From NCBI GenBank assembly GCA_008015835.1, contig SSGH01000002.1, positions 1-63,784 on the forward strand: a stretch of 63,784 nt of DNA. The letters run 5' to 3'. Positions 9,347-17,397 of the stretch are shown piece by piece (position 1 is the first letter of the stretch; every line of letters begins with the position of its first letter). Position numbers and translations under genes: made by a program. This DNA is from Lysobacter sp. (GTDB lineage Bacteria > Pseudomonadota > Gammaproteobacteria > Xanthomonadales > Xanthomonadaceae). The notes beneath the pieces were generated by a model that worked only from the letters and a program-made list of their open reading frames with translations, made no database searches and had not been told where the DNA came from.

Positions 9347-9868
9347 TCACAGGCAGGGGTATACCGGTGGCCCGCCCCAGTCGATCGGGTAGAGCCCCAT
9401 TCGCGCATAACGACGAAAAGACGAATGCGGCCAATCGACGGGGCGCTCGACGTAGCCATGTTTGACGGGGTTGTAGTGGATGTCGTCGATGTGATGCCGC
9501 ATGTCCATTCCGTCGCGGATCGCATGCTCCCAATATCGTCGCTGCCAGATGCCGCGCTCGCCGCGTCTGATGCGTACCGAAGAACGGCGCTCCGTTCGTT
9601 GCAGACTTCGGCTGAGATCCGTTTTGATGCGACGCCAGCGCGTCGGATAATCGGTGTCGCCCTCGGGCAATCGCCATATCCAATGCATATGCTCGGGCAA
9701 CACCACCCATGCGACGATCTCGAATGGTCGTCGCGCACGTTCGCGTGCGACGCAGACGCGCAGAAGGTCGATCTCGCGAATCAATAGGTCGTTGTCGCGG
9801 CGTTCCAGCAGATTGACGGTGAAGAACCATGTCCCGCCCGGCAACCGATAGCGTCGATAATTCGGCAT
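9347..9868 (-). CDS. REP-associated tyrosine transposase (RAYT)
   Basis: Single-strand DNA transposase of the Y1 HUH family thought to mobilise REP palindromes. Its 173 residues carry the HUH-type motif HMH (H60, H62) and the catalytic tyrosine in HYNPVKHG (Y132), with MPNYRRYRLPGGTWFFTVNL as the usual N-terminus. It appears intact. A colinear copy of its first 59 codons and upstream region lies at 10853-11123, and three REP-pair repeats lie upstream of it. These flanking palindromes are its likely substrates. Confidence 0.93.
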   Translation of the reverse strand: MPNYRRYRLPGGTWFFTVNLLERRDNDLLIREIDLLRVCVARERARRPFEIVAWVVLPEHMHWIWRLPEGDTDYPTRWRRIKTDLSRSLQRTERRSSVRIRRGERGIWQRRYWEHAIRDGMDMRHHIDDIHYNPVKHGYVERPVDWPHSSFRRYARMGLYPIDWGGPPVYPCL

Positions 9869-9962
9869 GCCGTGCAGCGTGCAACCACCAGCATCGCGCC
9901 GCCATCAGAAAAACACCCGTCGCGATATCGGAAATCTCCGACAAGAACGGTTTCTAGCGTAA

Positions 9963-10057
9963 GGCGGAACCGCCGAAGGCGATTCCGCCGTATGTCGGGC
10001 CGTGATTTGTCCCGTCAGTTTGAAACATTCGGCGGAATCCGCTTCGCGGGTTCCGCC
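9963..10057. repeat. REP pair (BIME-like), copy 1
   Basis: 95-bp element of two palindromic hairpins. Each has arms of the type GGCGGAA/TTCCGCC (9963-9989 and 10031-10057) separated by about 41 bp. Near-identical copies with the same length occur at 10751-10845 and 11124-11218. The element lies just upstream of the RAYT gene, as expected for its substrate. Confidence 0.9.
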
Positions 10058-10075
10058 TTACCGCCTTACGATTTT

Positions 10076-10645
10076 TCAATTAGGCTTTCGCCCGCAAACC
10101 GATTGAACATATGAGGCATTTCCACCTTTCATCGCGCAAAAAGAATCAAACTTTTCTTTTGCATACTTGTACTCATCCACTGATGAATCCGAATACTTCA
10201 GCGTAACAACTTGATATTGGATAGCATCGACAACACACCTGGAAACGAAATTGCTCGGATGAGAAACATTCATATAGAGGATGTCTGTCGCTTTTTTACT
10301 TCGCGCTCCGCCAAAAACCGAAAAAGACATACAAGCAATTCCCGAATCTTTTGAAGAAATCCTGCGCTCCGCATAGGAATAGTATTTATCCTCATTCGCA
10401 TGGTCACATTCAATTAATTTTAGCGCTAGCGAAAGCATGGCCTGCTGATCGGCCGCATCGATTTCCGCATCACCAAGAGTGGCGGCCTTAAGCCACAAAT
10501 CGCGATATTTTTCAATTCCAGCCTCGCAACCAGAGTCGAAAGCGAGACGAACATCTTCAGGGTTGATGAGCTTAGATTTCGAAAACTCGCTTTGAATGCA
10601 ACCCGAACAAATAACCACACAGAAAAAAAGCGCTAGCCTGACCAT
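10076..10645 (-). CDS. Hypothetical lipoprotein, AT-rich
   Basis: A 189-residue protein with a signal peptide (MVRLALFFCVVICSGC) ending in a lipobox-like VICSGC, so it is probably a lipoprotein with Cys16 as first mature residue. The remainder is soluble and contains six further cysteines; no family is recognised. Its base composition is clearly AT-richer than the surrounding chromosome and its codons differ from those of the neighbours. It is bracketed by two direct copies of the REP pair. It is likely acquired DNA of unknown function. Confidence 0.65.
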   Translation of the reverse strand: MVRLALFFCVVICSGCIQSEFSKSKLINPEDVRLAFDSGCEAGIEKYRDLWLKAATLGDAEIDAADQQAMLSLALKLIECDHANEDKYYSYAERRISSKDSGIACMSFSVFGGARSKKATDILYMNVSHPSNFVSRCVVDAIQYQVVTLKYSDSSVDEYKYAKEKFDSFCAMKGGNASYVQSVCGRKPN

Positions 10646-10750
10646 AATTACCTCTGAACTTATCGCAAAGGAAACATCTCTTTTCCAGAAGAAAAATAAT
10701 CGTATTCGTTAAATAACTCCCAGCCTCTGCGCAAAAAAGATCTCGCGTAA

Positions 10751-10845
10751 GGCGGAACCGCCGAAGGCGATTCCGCCGTATGTCGGGCCGTGATGTGTCC
10801 CGTCAGTTTGAAACATTCGGCGGAATCCGCTTCGCGGGTTCCGCC
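10751..10845. repeat. REP pair (BIME-like), copy 2
   Basis: Second 95-bp copy with the same two GGCGGAA/TTCCGCC hairpins in the same orientation as copy 1, differing at very few positions. It lies between the lipoprotein promoter region and the truncated transposase copy. Confidence 0.9.
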
Positions 10846-10852
10846 CTACGGT

Positions 10853-11029
10853 CTCGGGCAAGACCACCCATGCGACGATCTCGAATGGTCGTCGCGCACG
10901 TTCGCGTGCGACGCAGACGCGCAGAAGGTCTATCTCGCGAATCAATAGGTCGTTGTCGCGGCGTTCCAGCAGATTGACGGTGAAGAACCATGTCCCGCCC
11001 GGCAACCGATAGCGTCGATAATTCGGCAT
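10853..11029 (-). pseudogene. Truncated RAYT transposase copy
   Basis: The first 59 codons translate to a protein segment identical to the RAYT at 9347-9868. The match ends at VVLPE, immediately before the HMH catalytic motif, where the sequence runs into REP pair copy 2. The 94 bp upstream of its start is colinear with the 94 bp upstream of the intact gene. Without the HUH and tyrosine motifs it cannot be active. Confidence 0.9.
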
Positions 11030-11123
11030 GCCGTGCAGCATGCAACCACCAGCATCGCGCCGCCACCAGAAAAGCGCCCGTCGCGATATCGGAAATCTCC
11101 GACAAGAACGGTTTCTCGCGTAG

Positions 11124-11218
11124 GGCGGAACCGCCGAAGGCGATTCCGCCGCATGTCGGGCCGTGATGTGTCCCGTCAGCTTGAAACATTCGGCGGAATC
11201 CGCTTCGCGGGTTCCGCC
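11124..11218. repeat. REP pair (BIME-like), copy 3
   Basis: Third 95-bp copy, at the same distance upstream of the truncated RAYT (94 bp) as copy 1 is upstream of the intact RAYT. The duplicated unit therefore includes the 5' part of the transposase, its leader and one REP pair. Confidence 0.9.
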
Positions 11219-11257
11219 GAATGTTTTACGGTCTTCCAGCAAGCGTTCTGGAAAAGA

Positions 11258-11452
11258 CTATTCTGCCCCCCGCTTTTCTCTTATAGCCTTAAATATTAGC
11301 TTAGTATCAGGAACAAATATGATTTCTACGATTGTCAACCCAATAGCTAAATATGTTGGAAGATCTTTCCAGTAAATCAACAAAAAAATGACAATCGCAC
11401 CCCAAATTGTAGCCCAAATCAAAATAAGAAGCTTTGATTGCAACAAAGCCAT
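11258..11452 (-). CDS. Small two-helix membrane protein, candidate RHS immunity protein
   Basis: A 64-residue protein starting MALLQSKLL, with two hydrophobic helices at about residues 6-30 and 33-54 and a basic end (IREKRGAE). Its ATG overlaps the RHS stop codon as TGATG, so it should be translationally coupled to the RHS gene. It is AT-rich, like the RHS tip. Position, size and coupling are those of immunity genes next to polymorphic toxins; no family is recognised, so the role is inference. A longer start at 11482 would lie inside the RHS coding region and is less likely. Confidence 0.6.
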   Translation of the reverse strand: MALLQSKLLILIWATIWGAIVIFLLIYWKDLPTYLAIGLTIVEIIFVPDTKLIFKAIREKRGAE

Positions 11453-14400
11453 CACTTCCCCCCAACAACACGACATCCACATTCATCCTCAACTACTTCT
11501 GGGACTCCTGTCTGAGCATAATTAATTCCAACATTTATTCCACTGCCAATAAATAACCCTGTTTCCCATGCGCCTGTTATGTATAAATAATTTGCGCCCA
11601 TACCGCGAGCAACGCCTACCCAATTCACTGGAGGCTGTACTGTGCCTGCAGCGAAATGGGCATAATTTGCTAATCCTCTACCTACAGTTGCTTCCATCAG
11701 CGTTGGCACGCCCATGGTCTGAGCAACTCTTCCAGCTGAGACTATCCCAAGACCTGGCGGTGCTAAGCTACCTGGCACGGATTGATTTGTTTCTAAAAAT
11801 TGATTCCACGTTTTCTGAAGAAACAGGTCAGCATCGCAATTACGTCTTTCTGGCATTTCATCAATTTGCCCAGCGGCGTAGAGCTCAAGCATGATGTCAA
11901 CAAGCCCGAGCTTATCGGTTCTGACTAATGGATTAGCGCTTACATACCCATAGGTACTCGCCCCCCCCGCCAGCCCAATCGGATCGCTCTGCGAGTACCG
12001 CCCCGTCCCCGGCTCATAATCCCGAAAATAGTTGTAATTCAACCCGCTTGCCGAGTCGTACCGCTGCCCCGGGAACCGCATATTGAACACGAGGCTCGTC
12101 GCGTCGCCGTCGGGGTTTTGACTCGGCGCGGTGGTGCCGAAGGGTTCGCCGTTGAGGTTCCAGGTCCAAACCGCGGTGCCCTGCGTGCCGCGGGTCGGGT
12201 CGACCACCGCGCGCGGGGTGCCCAAGGCGTCGGCTTCCACGTAATGCAGTTTCTGCGCCGTGGTCGCGCCCACCAGCACGCCGACCGGTAGGTCGCCGAA
12301 CCAGATGACCTGCTGCGTCGGGGCGCCGCTGTTGTTGTAGTCGCCCAGCCAATGGCCCGCTTCGTCGTACAGGCTGTAGGTGTTGGTGGTGCCGACGTAC
12401 TTGCGCACTAACTCGCCCTTGCCGTTGTGGACGTAGTTCATCGCGACCGTGGCGCCGTTGAGCACCTGAGTCATTCGATTATTGTCGCCGTAAACGAAAT
12501 TCTTGGTCGTCGTACCGGGAATCTGCGTGGTGTTGCCGTTATTGTCGTAGGCGCGAGCGTTCGCGCCCACCTGACCGAGACGATGGTTCGTGGCCGGATA
12601 GGTGTACGTCGTCGTCGATGCGCCGACGGTGGCGCTGGTGCGATTGCCGGTCTTATCGTAGGCGTAACCGTGCAACAGCGCGTTGGTGCTACCGTTCCGG
12701 TTTTCGGTAAGCCGATTGAGGCCGTCGTAGGTGTAGATGCGCTGCGGCGGATCGGTTTGCGTGGCCGCACGGAGTTTCTTGAGATTGCCGACCTCATCGA
12801 ACTCGTAACCGATGCTGATGCCGGTACCGCCGGTTACCTCGACGAAGCCCGGTTGGTAATTTTGGTTCAAGCTGCGGCGCATCAATCGCCCGTTGCCGTA
12901 GGTCCATTGATTCGCAGGACCGAACGGGTAATACGTGGCGTCGCGCAACACCTGCACCACCGTGCCGGTCGCGGTCATGACATTGACTTCTTTCGGCCGC
13001 CCCTGGGTGTCGTAGAGGCATCGCGCCTCCGACAGGTCGGGGTAAACGATTTTGTCCAATCGCCCGTTGGTCAGATACACGTATCGCAACGTGAAGACTT
13101 TGGCGTTGACGGTCTGCTTCTTGCGCACCAACTGCCCGAACCGGTCGTAGCAATAGACGGTGGTGCCGCTTTGATCGGCGATTTTGCTCACGCGACCTTT
13201 CGTGAACGTCTCGCCCGCGAGGCAATCCGCCTGCGGCGTGTCGTAGGTGTAGGCGACGTTGAGCGCGGCGGCGGTCGGATAAGTCACGGTGGTCAGCCGA
13301 TTCAACGCATCGTAGCCGTAGTTCGTGACTTTCCCGCGCGCGTCGGTCTGGCTGGCGCGGTTGCCGGCAGCGTCGTAGGTGTACTGCGTGGTGCCGGTAT
13401 CCGGACTCACTAACGTCTTCAGTTCGCTGAAGCCGTTATACGTGTAGTCGGTGTTCAAACCTTTGGGGTCGTTCACCTGCGTCAGGTTATCCAACGCGTC
13501 GTAGACGAACTTGGTTTCGGCCGCGATGCCGTTCATATCTTGGAGAGTGCGGCTGAGGCGATCCAACGGGTCGTAGTTGTTATCGGCGACGCGCGTCAGC
13601 GCATCGGTGGTCTGATCCAGGTTGCCGTTGGCATCGTAAGTGAAGCCGGTATTGCGACTATAGGCATCGGTCGCCGTCTGCAGTTGACCCAGCGTGTTGT
13701 ACGTGCGCGACAGCGTCCGCATCAGCGTGCCGGTCGAATCCTTGGTGTCTTCCTGCGTGCGCTCGCCCACCGCATTCAGCGTGTAAGCGATGGTATTGCC
13801 GGCGTTATCGGCGATCCCGGTCAAGCGGTGCGCGGCATCGTAGGTGTAACTGGTGAAGGCGCCATCGGGCTGCGTCACTTTTTTGACGAGCCCCGTCGGC
13901 CAGTATTCGATCGAGGTGACTTGATCGTCGGTTTCGACGGCATTATCGGTACCGCGAACCTTACGCGCGGTCAACCAACCCCGCGGGTGGTATTCGAAAT
14001 CGGTGATCACATCGTTGATGTCTTTCACCGACAGTACGCGACCGGCGCCGTCGTATTTCAAGACTTCGACGGTTTGGCTCAGCGCATTCGTCACTTTCCA
14101 CAAATCGCCTTTACGGTACTCGCACGTCGTCGGCGCGGTCGCGCAGGCGGCGGCGTCCGTCTGGCGATACGCGTAGGTAGTCAGATCGTTCGGGGTGGAC
14201 GCGAGCGGGCCATCGATGGATTTGAGCAACCCCACGAACGGGCACGTACCTGCGGTCACGTCGGCCTGCTCGCAGTAGGTGTAGGCGGTGGTTCTGGTCG
14301 CGTTGGGAACGACCGATGGATCGGTCGCCGTGGTCGTCGACACTTGATTGCGCGCGTTGTAAGACCAGTTGGCTTTCGCTTTCAGCGCTCCCGTGGAATC

Positions 14401-15951
14401 GAGCACGCGTCGCTCGGTAGGGCTACGGAAACTCGGATCCCAATCGGTCTGAATCGTGCGCTTCTTACCGGTAGTGTCGTTGGCGGCTTCGATGCGCTGG
14501 GACTCCAAGCCGCGGGCGTTATGGTCGTAATCTGTCGCGACCCCATTCTTGGTGATGACGTCGCGTTGACCGTTGGCGTCATAGGTGAACGTTGCGGTGC
14601 TGGTAACGCAGCCACTGCAAGACACCGAGCTCGACGTCGGGAGCACGGTGTCCTTGACTCGCGCGAAGGCGATCTGTCGTGTCGCTCCCAAAGCGGTGGT
14701 GATGGTGGCAGACGTGGCGTAGTTTTCGTTGGGGCTCATCTGGTACGTCGCCGATTGTAGATCGACCCCGCCTGCCAGAAACGTACTGGTCGCATTCGCT
14801 TTGTTGCTGAACGGAGATTTCGCGTAAGTGGTGGTCGAATACCGCTGCGCGGATTCGTCGATCACCCCGGTCATACTGCCGAGCGGCGTAAATGGCTGTA
14901 CGTAGGCGGTTTCGTCGTACAGATACTGCGTGTTCGTACCGCCCGGATAATCGACCTGCTGCAGGTCCTTACCGCCGGTATACGCGAAAGCGAGAAAGGT
15001 GCCGTCCGGCAGGTTCACTTTGTTGACCAAACCGTTGGCGCCGTATTCGAAGCCCAGACTGCGCCCTTGCGGGTCGACGACCGAGATCAGTCGGTTGGAA
15101 CCGTCGTAACTCAGCGTCTGCTTGAATCCTGCGCTATCGTATAGCTCGATCAAACGGCCATCGACATCGAATACTTCTTTCTGTCCGATATCGTCTTCGA
15201 ATTGCCAACCGGTGATATTGCCCGCATTGGTGAACGAAACCAATTTTCCCACGCCGAGCCTGTCCGAGACCCAATCGCTTCCTGAGGCGAGAAAGCGCAA
15301 CGCGCTACCGTCCGGCCGAGACACATAGACGACCGGACCATCGGTGGTGGAAAAGTAGCTTACGCGGCGCAAATAGCTATAGGTTCGATTTCGACCAAAA
15401 GTTTTGAACGACGGTGCGTAATACGCATACGATCGCTGATTGTTGTAGGTCAGGGAGAGAGATAGGGGAAAACTACCTTGCCCAACGTAGAGCGTTTCCG
15501 TTTCGTATTTGTTGCAAGTCGCCGCATTGATCGGATCGGCAAACGTTTGGTTGCCGCACTTTGGACCTAAGTTCGGACCCGGTTGCTCGAAGTCAGGATC
15601 GGAGACATAGTTGAACGCATTCTGGTAATCGTTCAAATACCACGATTCGCCCGCCCCCGGATAGTAGAGATGAAACTGCGGATGGATGTATGGAGCAGTG
15701 CGATGATGGCAAATAACGTCTTGAACCCACGGCTGCAGCCCAGGATCCGCCTTCGCGAGAGACAGTTCGTCCATGCACTCGCTGTATGCCGTGGCTTGGT
15801 CGCAATCGCTATTCCTGCACACCGGATCGAAGTATCGCGCCGATTGCGCGGCTTCCGCAGGCGCCGGAACGCTCCAGAGCGCGAACAGGAAAGCAAAAAA
15901 GAGGATGCGAACCGAAAACGACCGGGCCGAGACACGACGGCAGGCATTCAT
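11452..15951 (-). CDS. RHS/YD-repeat protein with variable C-terminal tip
   Basis: A 1499-residue secreted RHS protein starting MNACRRVSARS, with a signal peptide (hydrophobic stretch ending PAPAEA). Many YD repeats (YDAAGNRASQTDARGK and similar) build the shell. The conserved core ends with FNMRFPGQRYD...YFRDYEPGTGRYSQSDPIGLAGG, after which DKLGL leads into an unrelated tip of about 149 residues (roughly 11455-11901). The tip is AT-richer than the core and rich in Gly/Ala hydrophobic stretches; no nuclease or deaminase motif is seen. The core/tip composition break is typical of polymorphic toxins with exchangeable tips. No VgrG, PAAR or TcB partner is nearby, and the signal peptide suggests Sec export. 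Confidence 0.88.
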   Translation of the reverse strand: MNACRRVSARSFSVRILFFAFLFALWSVPAPAEAAQSARYFDPVCRNSDCDQATAYSECMDELSLAKADPGLQPWVQDVICHHRTAPYIHPQFHLYYPGAGESWYLNDYQNAFNYVSDPDFEQPGPNLGPKCGNQTFADPINAATCNKYETETLYVGQGSFPLSLSLTYNNQRSYAYYAPSFKTFGRNRTYSYLRRVSYFSTTDGPVVYVSRPDGSALRFLASGSDWVSDRLGVGKLVSFTNAGNITGWQFEDDIGQKEVFDVDGRLIELYDSAGFKQTLSYDGSNRLISVVDPQGRSLGFEYGANGLVNKVNLPDGTFLAFAYTGGKDLQQVDYPGGTNTQYLYDETAYVQPFTPLGSMTGVIDESAQRYSTTTYAKSPFSNKANATSTFLAGGVDLQSATYQMSPNENYATSATITTALGATRQIAFARVKDTVLPTSSSVSCSGCVTSTATFTYDANGQRDVITKNGVATDYDHNARGLESQRIEAANDTTGKKRTIQTDWDPSFRSPTERRVLDSTGALKAKANWSYNARNQVSTTTATDPSVVPNATRTTAYTYCEQADVTAGTCPFVGLLKSIDGPLASTPNDLTTYAYRQTDAAACATAPTTCEYRKGDLWKVTNALSQTVEVLKYDGAGRVLSVKDINDVITDFEYHPRGWLTARKVRGTDNAVETDDQVTSIEYWPTGLVKKVTQPDGAFTSYTYDAAHRLTGIADNAGNTIAYTLNAVGERTQEDTKDSTGTLMRTLSRTYNTLGQLQTATDAYSRNTGFTYDANGNLDQTTDALTRVADNNYDPLDRLSRTLQDMNGIAAETKFVYDALDNLTQVNDPKGLNTDYTYNGFSELKTLVSPDTGTTQYTYDAAGNRASQTDARGKVTNYGYDALNRLTTVTYPTAAALNVAYTYDTPQADCLAGETFTKGRVSKIADQSGTTVYCYDRFGQLVRKKQTVNAKVFTLRYVYLTNGRLDKIVYPDLSEARCLYDTQGRPKEVNVMTATGTVVQVLRDATYYPFGPANQWTYGNGRLMRRSLNQNYQPGFVEVTGGTGISIGYEFDEVGNLKKLRAATQTDPPQRIYTYDGLNRLTENRNGSTNALLHGYAYDKTGNRTSATVGASTTTYTYPATNHRLGQVGANARAYDNNGNTTQIPGTTTKNFVYGDNNRMTQVLNGATVAMNYVHNGKGELVRKYVGTTNTYSLYDEAGHWLGDYNNSGAPTQQVIWFGDLPVGVLVGATTAQKLHYVEADALGTPRAVVDPTRGTQGTAVWTWNLNGEPFGTTAPSQNPDGDATSLVFNMRFPGQRYDSASGLNYNYFRDYEPGTGRYSQSDPIGLAGGASTYGYVSANPLVRTDKLGLVDIMLELYAAGQIDEMPERRNCDADLFLQKTWNQFLETNQSVPGSLAPPGLGIVSAGRVAQTMGVPTLMEATVGRGLANYAHFAAGTVQPPVNWVGVARGMGANYLYITGAWETGLFIGSGINVGINYAQTGVPEVVEDECGCRVVGGK

Positions 15952-16243
15952 AATCAAAATCCTTCTCGTTCGATGACGCACGGAGATCATCTCGAATAGA
16001 TTTCTCACTGATCGAGACGAACCGAATCGTTTCGCTAGACGCTAGCGATGGCCCCGCTCGCTTACGCTAGCCCAAAACAGATTCGCCAGCAATACAGAGC
16101 TAAAAGTGCCACAAACATCCGCACATTCACTGGCGAACGGAAGCCGACTTATTCAGATTGTTTCGGCGCGATTAGATTCACGGTCGGCCATAACGCGATG
16201 ACGCATGCAGTTGAGCCGCTGTGAATTCGATCAAAAAACGTCT
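15952..16243. other. Intergenic leader of the RHS gene
   Basis: About 290 bases between the Nudix gene stop and the RHS start. It is somewhat AT-richer than the flanks and contains a short imperfect inverted repeat around GCTAGACGCTAGCG (16036-16049). No convincing promoter, RNA gene or ORF was found. Confidence 0.45.
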
Positions 16244-17242
16244 CTATCTCTCCTCCCACATCCCCCGAATCCCCGCCACGCCCTGCGCGCCGTGCGCGCG
16301 CGATTCAGGAATGTGAATTTCGCGCATGCCGCCGATGGCGTAAATGGGTAATGCGACGCGTTCGCGCATCGCTTCGAACGCATTCCAACCGATGCCGACT
16401 TGTCCTGGGTGCGAGGCGGTTTCGAACACGGGGCCGAGGACGACCGCGTCGCAGCCGATCGCTTGCGCGCGCAAGAGCTCCTCGGCCGAATGACAGGATG
16501 CGATCACGGTTTTCGCTGCGGATAACGGCCTGGACGTCAGCGCCATCAGTTGCGCGGCGCGCAGATGCACGCCGATGCCGAGCGCGTTCGCGAGTTCGAG
16601 ATCGCCGTTGATCGTGATGTCCGCATCGTCGTGTGCGCGCGATGTCGCGATCGCGTTTTCGACCAATCGTCGCCAACGCGCCGCGTGGCTCGCACTCGAC
16701 TGGAGCGCGGGCGCGCGCAACTGTACGCGACGGATGCCGCGATCGAATGCCGCGTGCAGCGACGACAACCAAGCGCGATCGTCGTCGCCGAGTTCGGGGG
16801 TAATCAAATAACGATCGGGGTCGCGCAGCGCAGCGACGACCGGGCGATCGGCGTCCGGCATCGCATAACTCGACAACTTGTGCGGCGGTACCCACGCCAA
16901 CGCTTGCCCGTCGAGGCCTTTGACGTTGCCGCGCCAACGCGCGATGCGGCGCACATCGAGTCGCAAGCGTTTGTGCGGATAACGCTGCGGCACCACGATC
17001 ACCGGTGCGCCGACTTCGGCCTCGATGCCGAGCTCTTCGCGCAATTCGCGCACGAGCGCTTGTTCCGGAGTCTCGCCTGGGTCGACTTTACCGCCCGGAA
17101 ATTCCCAAAGCCCCGCGAGGTCGCGGCCTTCGGTGCGGCGCGCGAGCAGGATTCGTCCGCGCGCGTCGGCGATCACGCCGGCGACGACATGGACGCCGCG
17201 TGGTTCGTGTGGGTCTTCGCCCCGCTCCGCCCGCTCGTCCAT
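16244..17242 (-). CDS. Nudix hydrolase fused to a ThiE-like domain
   Basis: A 332-residue two-domain protein. Residues 18-150 are a MutT-type Nudix hydrolase with the full box GGKVDPGETPEQALVRELRE + ELG, expected to sanitise 8-oxo-dGTP. Residues 160-330 resemble thiamine phosphate synthase/TenI, including LGPVFETASHPG and the phosphate-binding IGGM. This fusion next to secA is known in Pseudomonas and Xanthomonas. Whether the ThiE half is catalytic is not clear; key lysine and phosphate residues cannot be judged by eye. It lies downstream of secA on the same strand, beyond a terminator. Confidence 0.9.
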   Translation of the reverse strand: MDERAERGEDPHEPRGVHVVAGVIADARGRILLARRTEGRDLAGLWEFPGGKVDPGETPEQALVRELREELGIEAEVGAPVIVVPQRYPHKRLRLDVRRIARWRGNVKGLDGQALAWVPPHKLSSYAMPDADRPVVAALRDPDRYLITPELGDDDRAWLSSLHAAFDRGIRRVQLRAPALQSSASHAARWRRLVENAIATSRAHDDADITINGDLELANALGIGVHLRAAQLMALTSRPLSAAKTVIASCHSAEELLRAQAIGCDAVVLGPVFETASHPGQVGIGWNAFEAMRERVALPIYAIGGMREIHIPESRAHGAQGVAGIRGMWEER

Positions 17243-17345
17243 CGGTGTTCGTTCGCTCCGAAATCGCTCGCGACGTTTTTACCGCGCCAGAACCCGGCGA
17301 TCAAGTTCGCCGTTCGCATCGCGAGCGACATCTTCGACGCAAAAA

Positions 17346-17369
17346 AAGAGCCCGCGCATGCGGGCTCTT
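17346..17369 (-). terminator. Intrinsic terminator after secA
   Basis: The perfect arms AAGAGCCCGC and GCGGGCTCTT around a four-base loop are followed on the minus strand by a run of seven T. It ends the secA transcript 28 nt after the stop and separates it from the Nudix gene. Confidence 0.93.
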
Positions 17370-17397
17370 CGTCTCGGAACGCCGGCCGAAGCGCGGA

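Noticed and set aside
12427-14760. Long plus-strand frames opposite the RHS gene
   Set aside because: They are Val/Gly-rich shadows of the YD repeats with no independent coding evidence.
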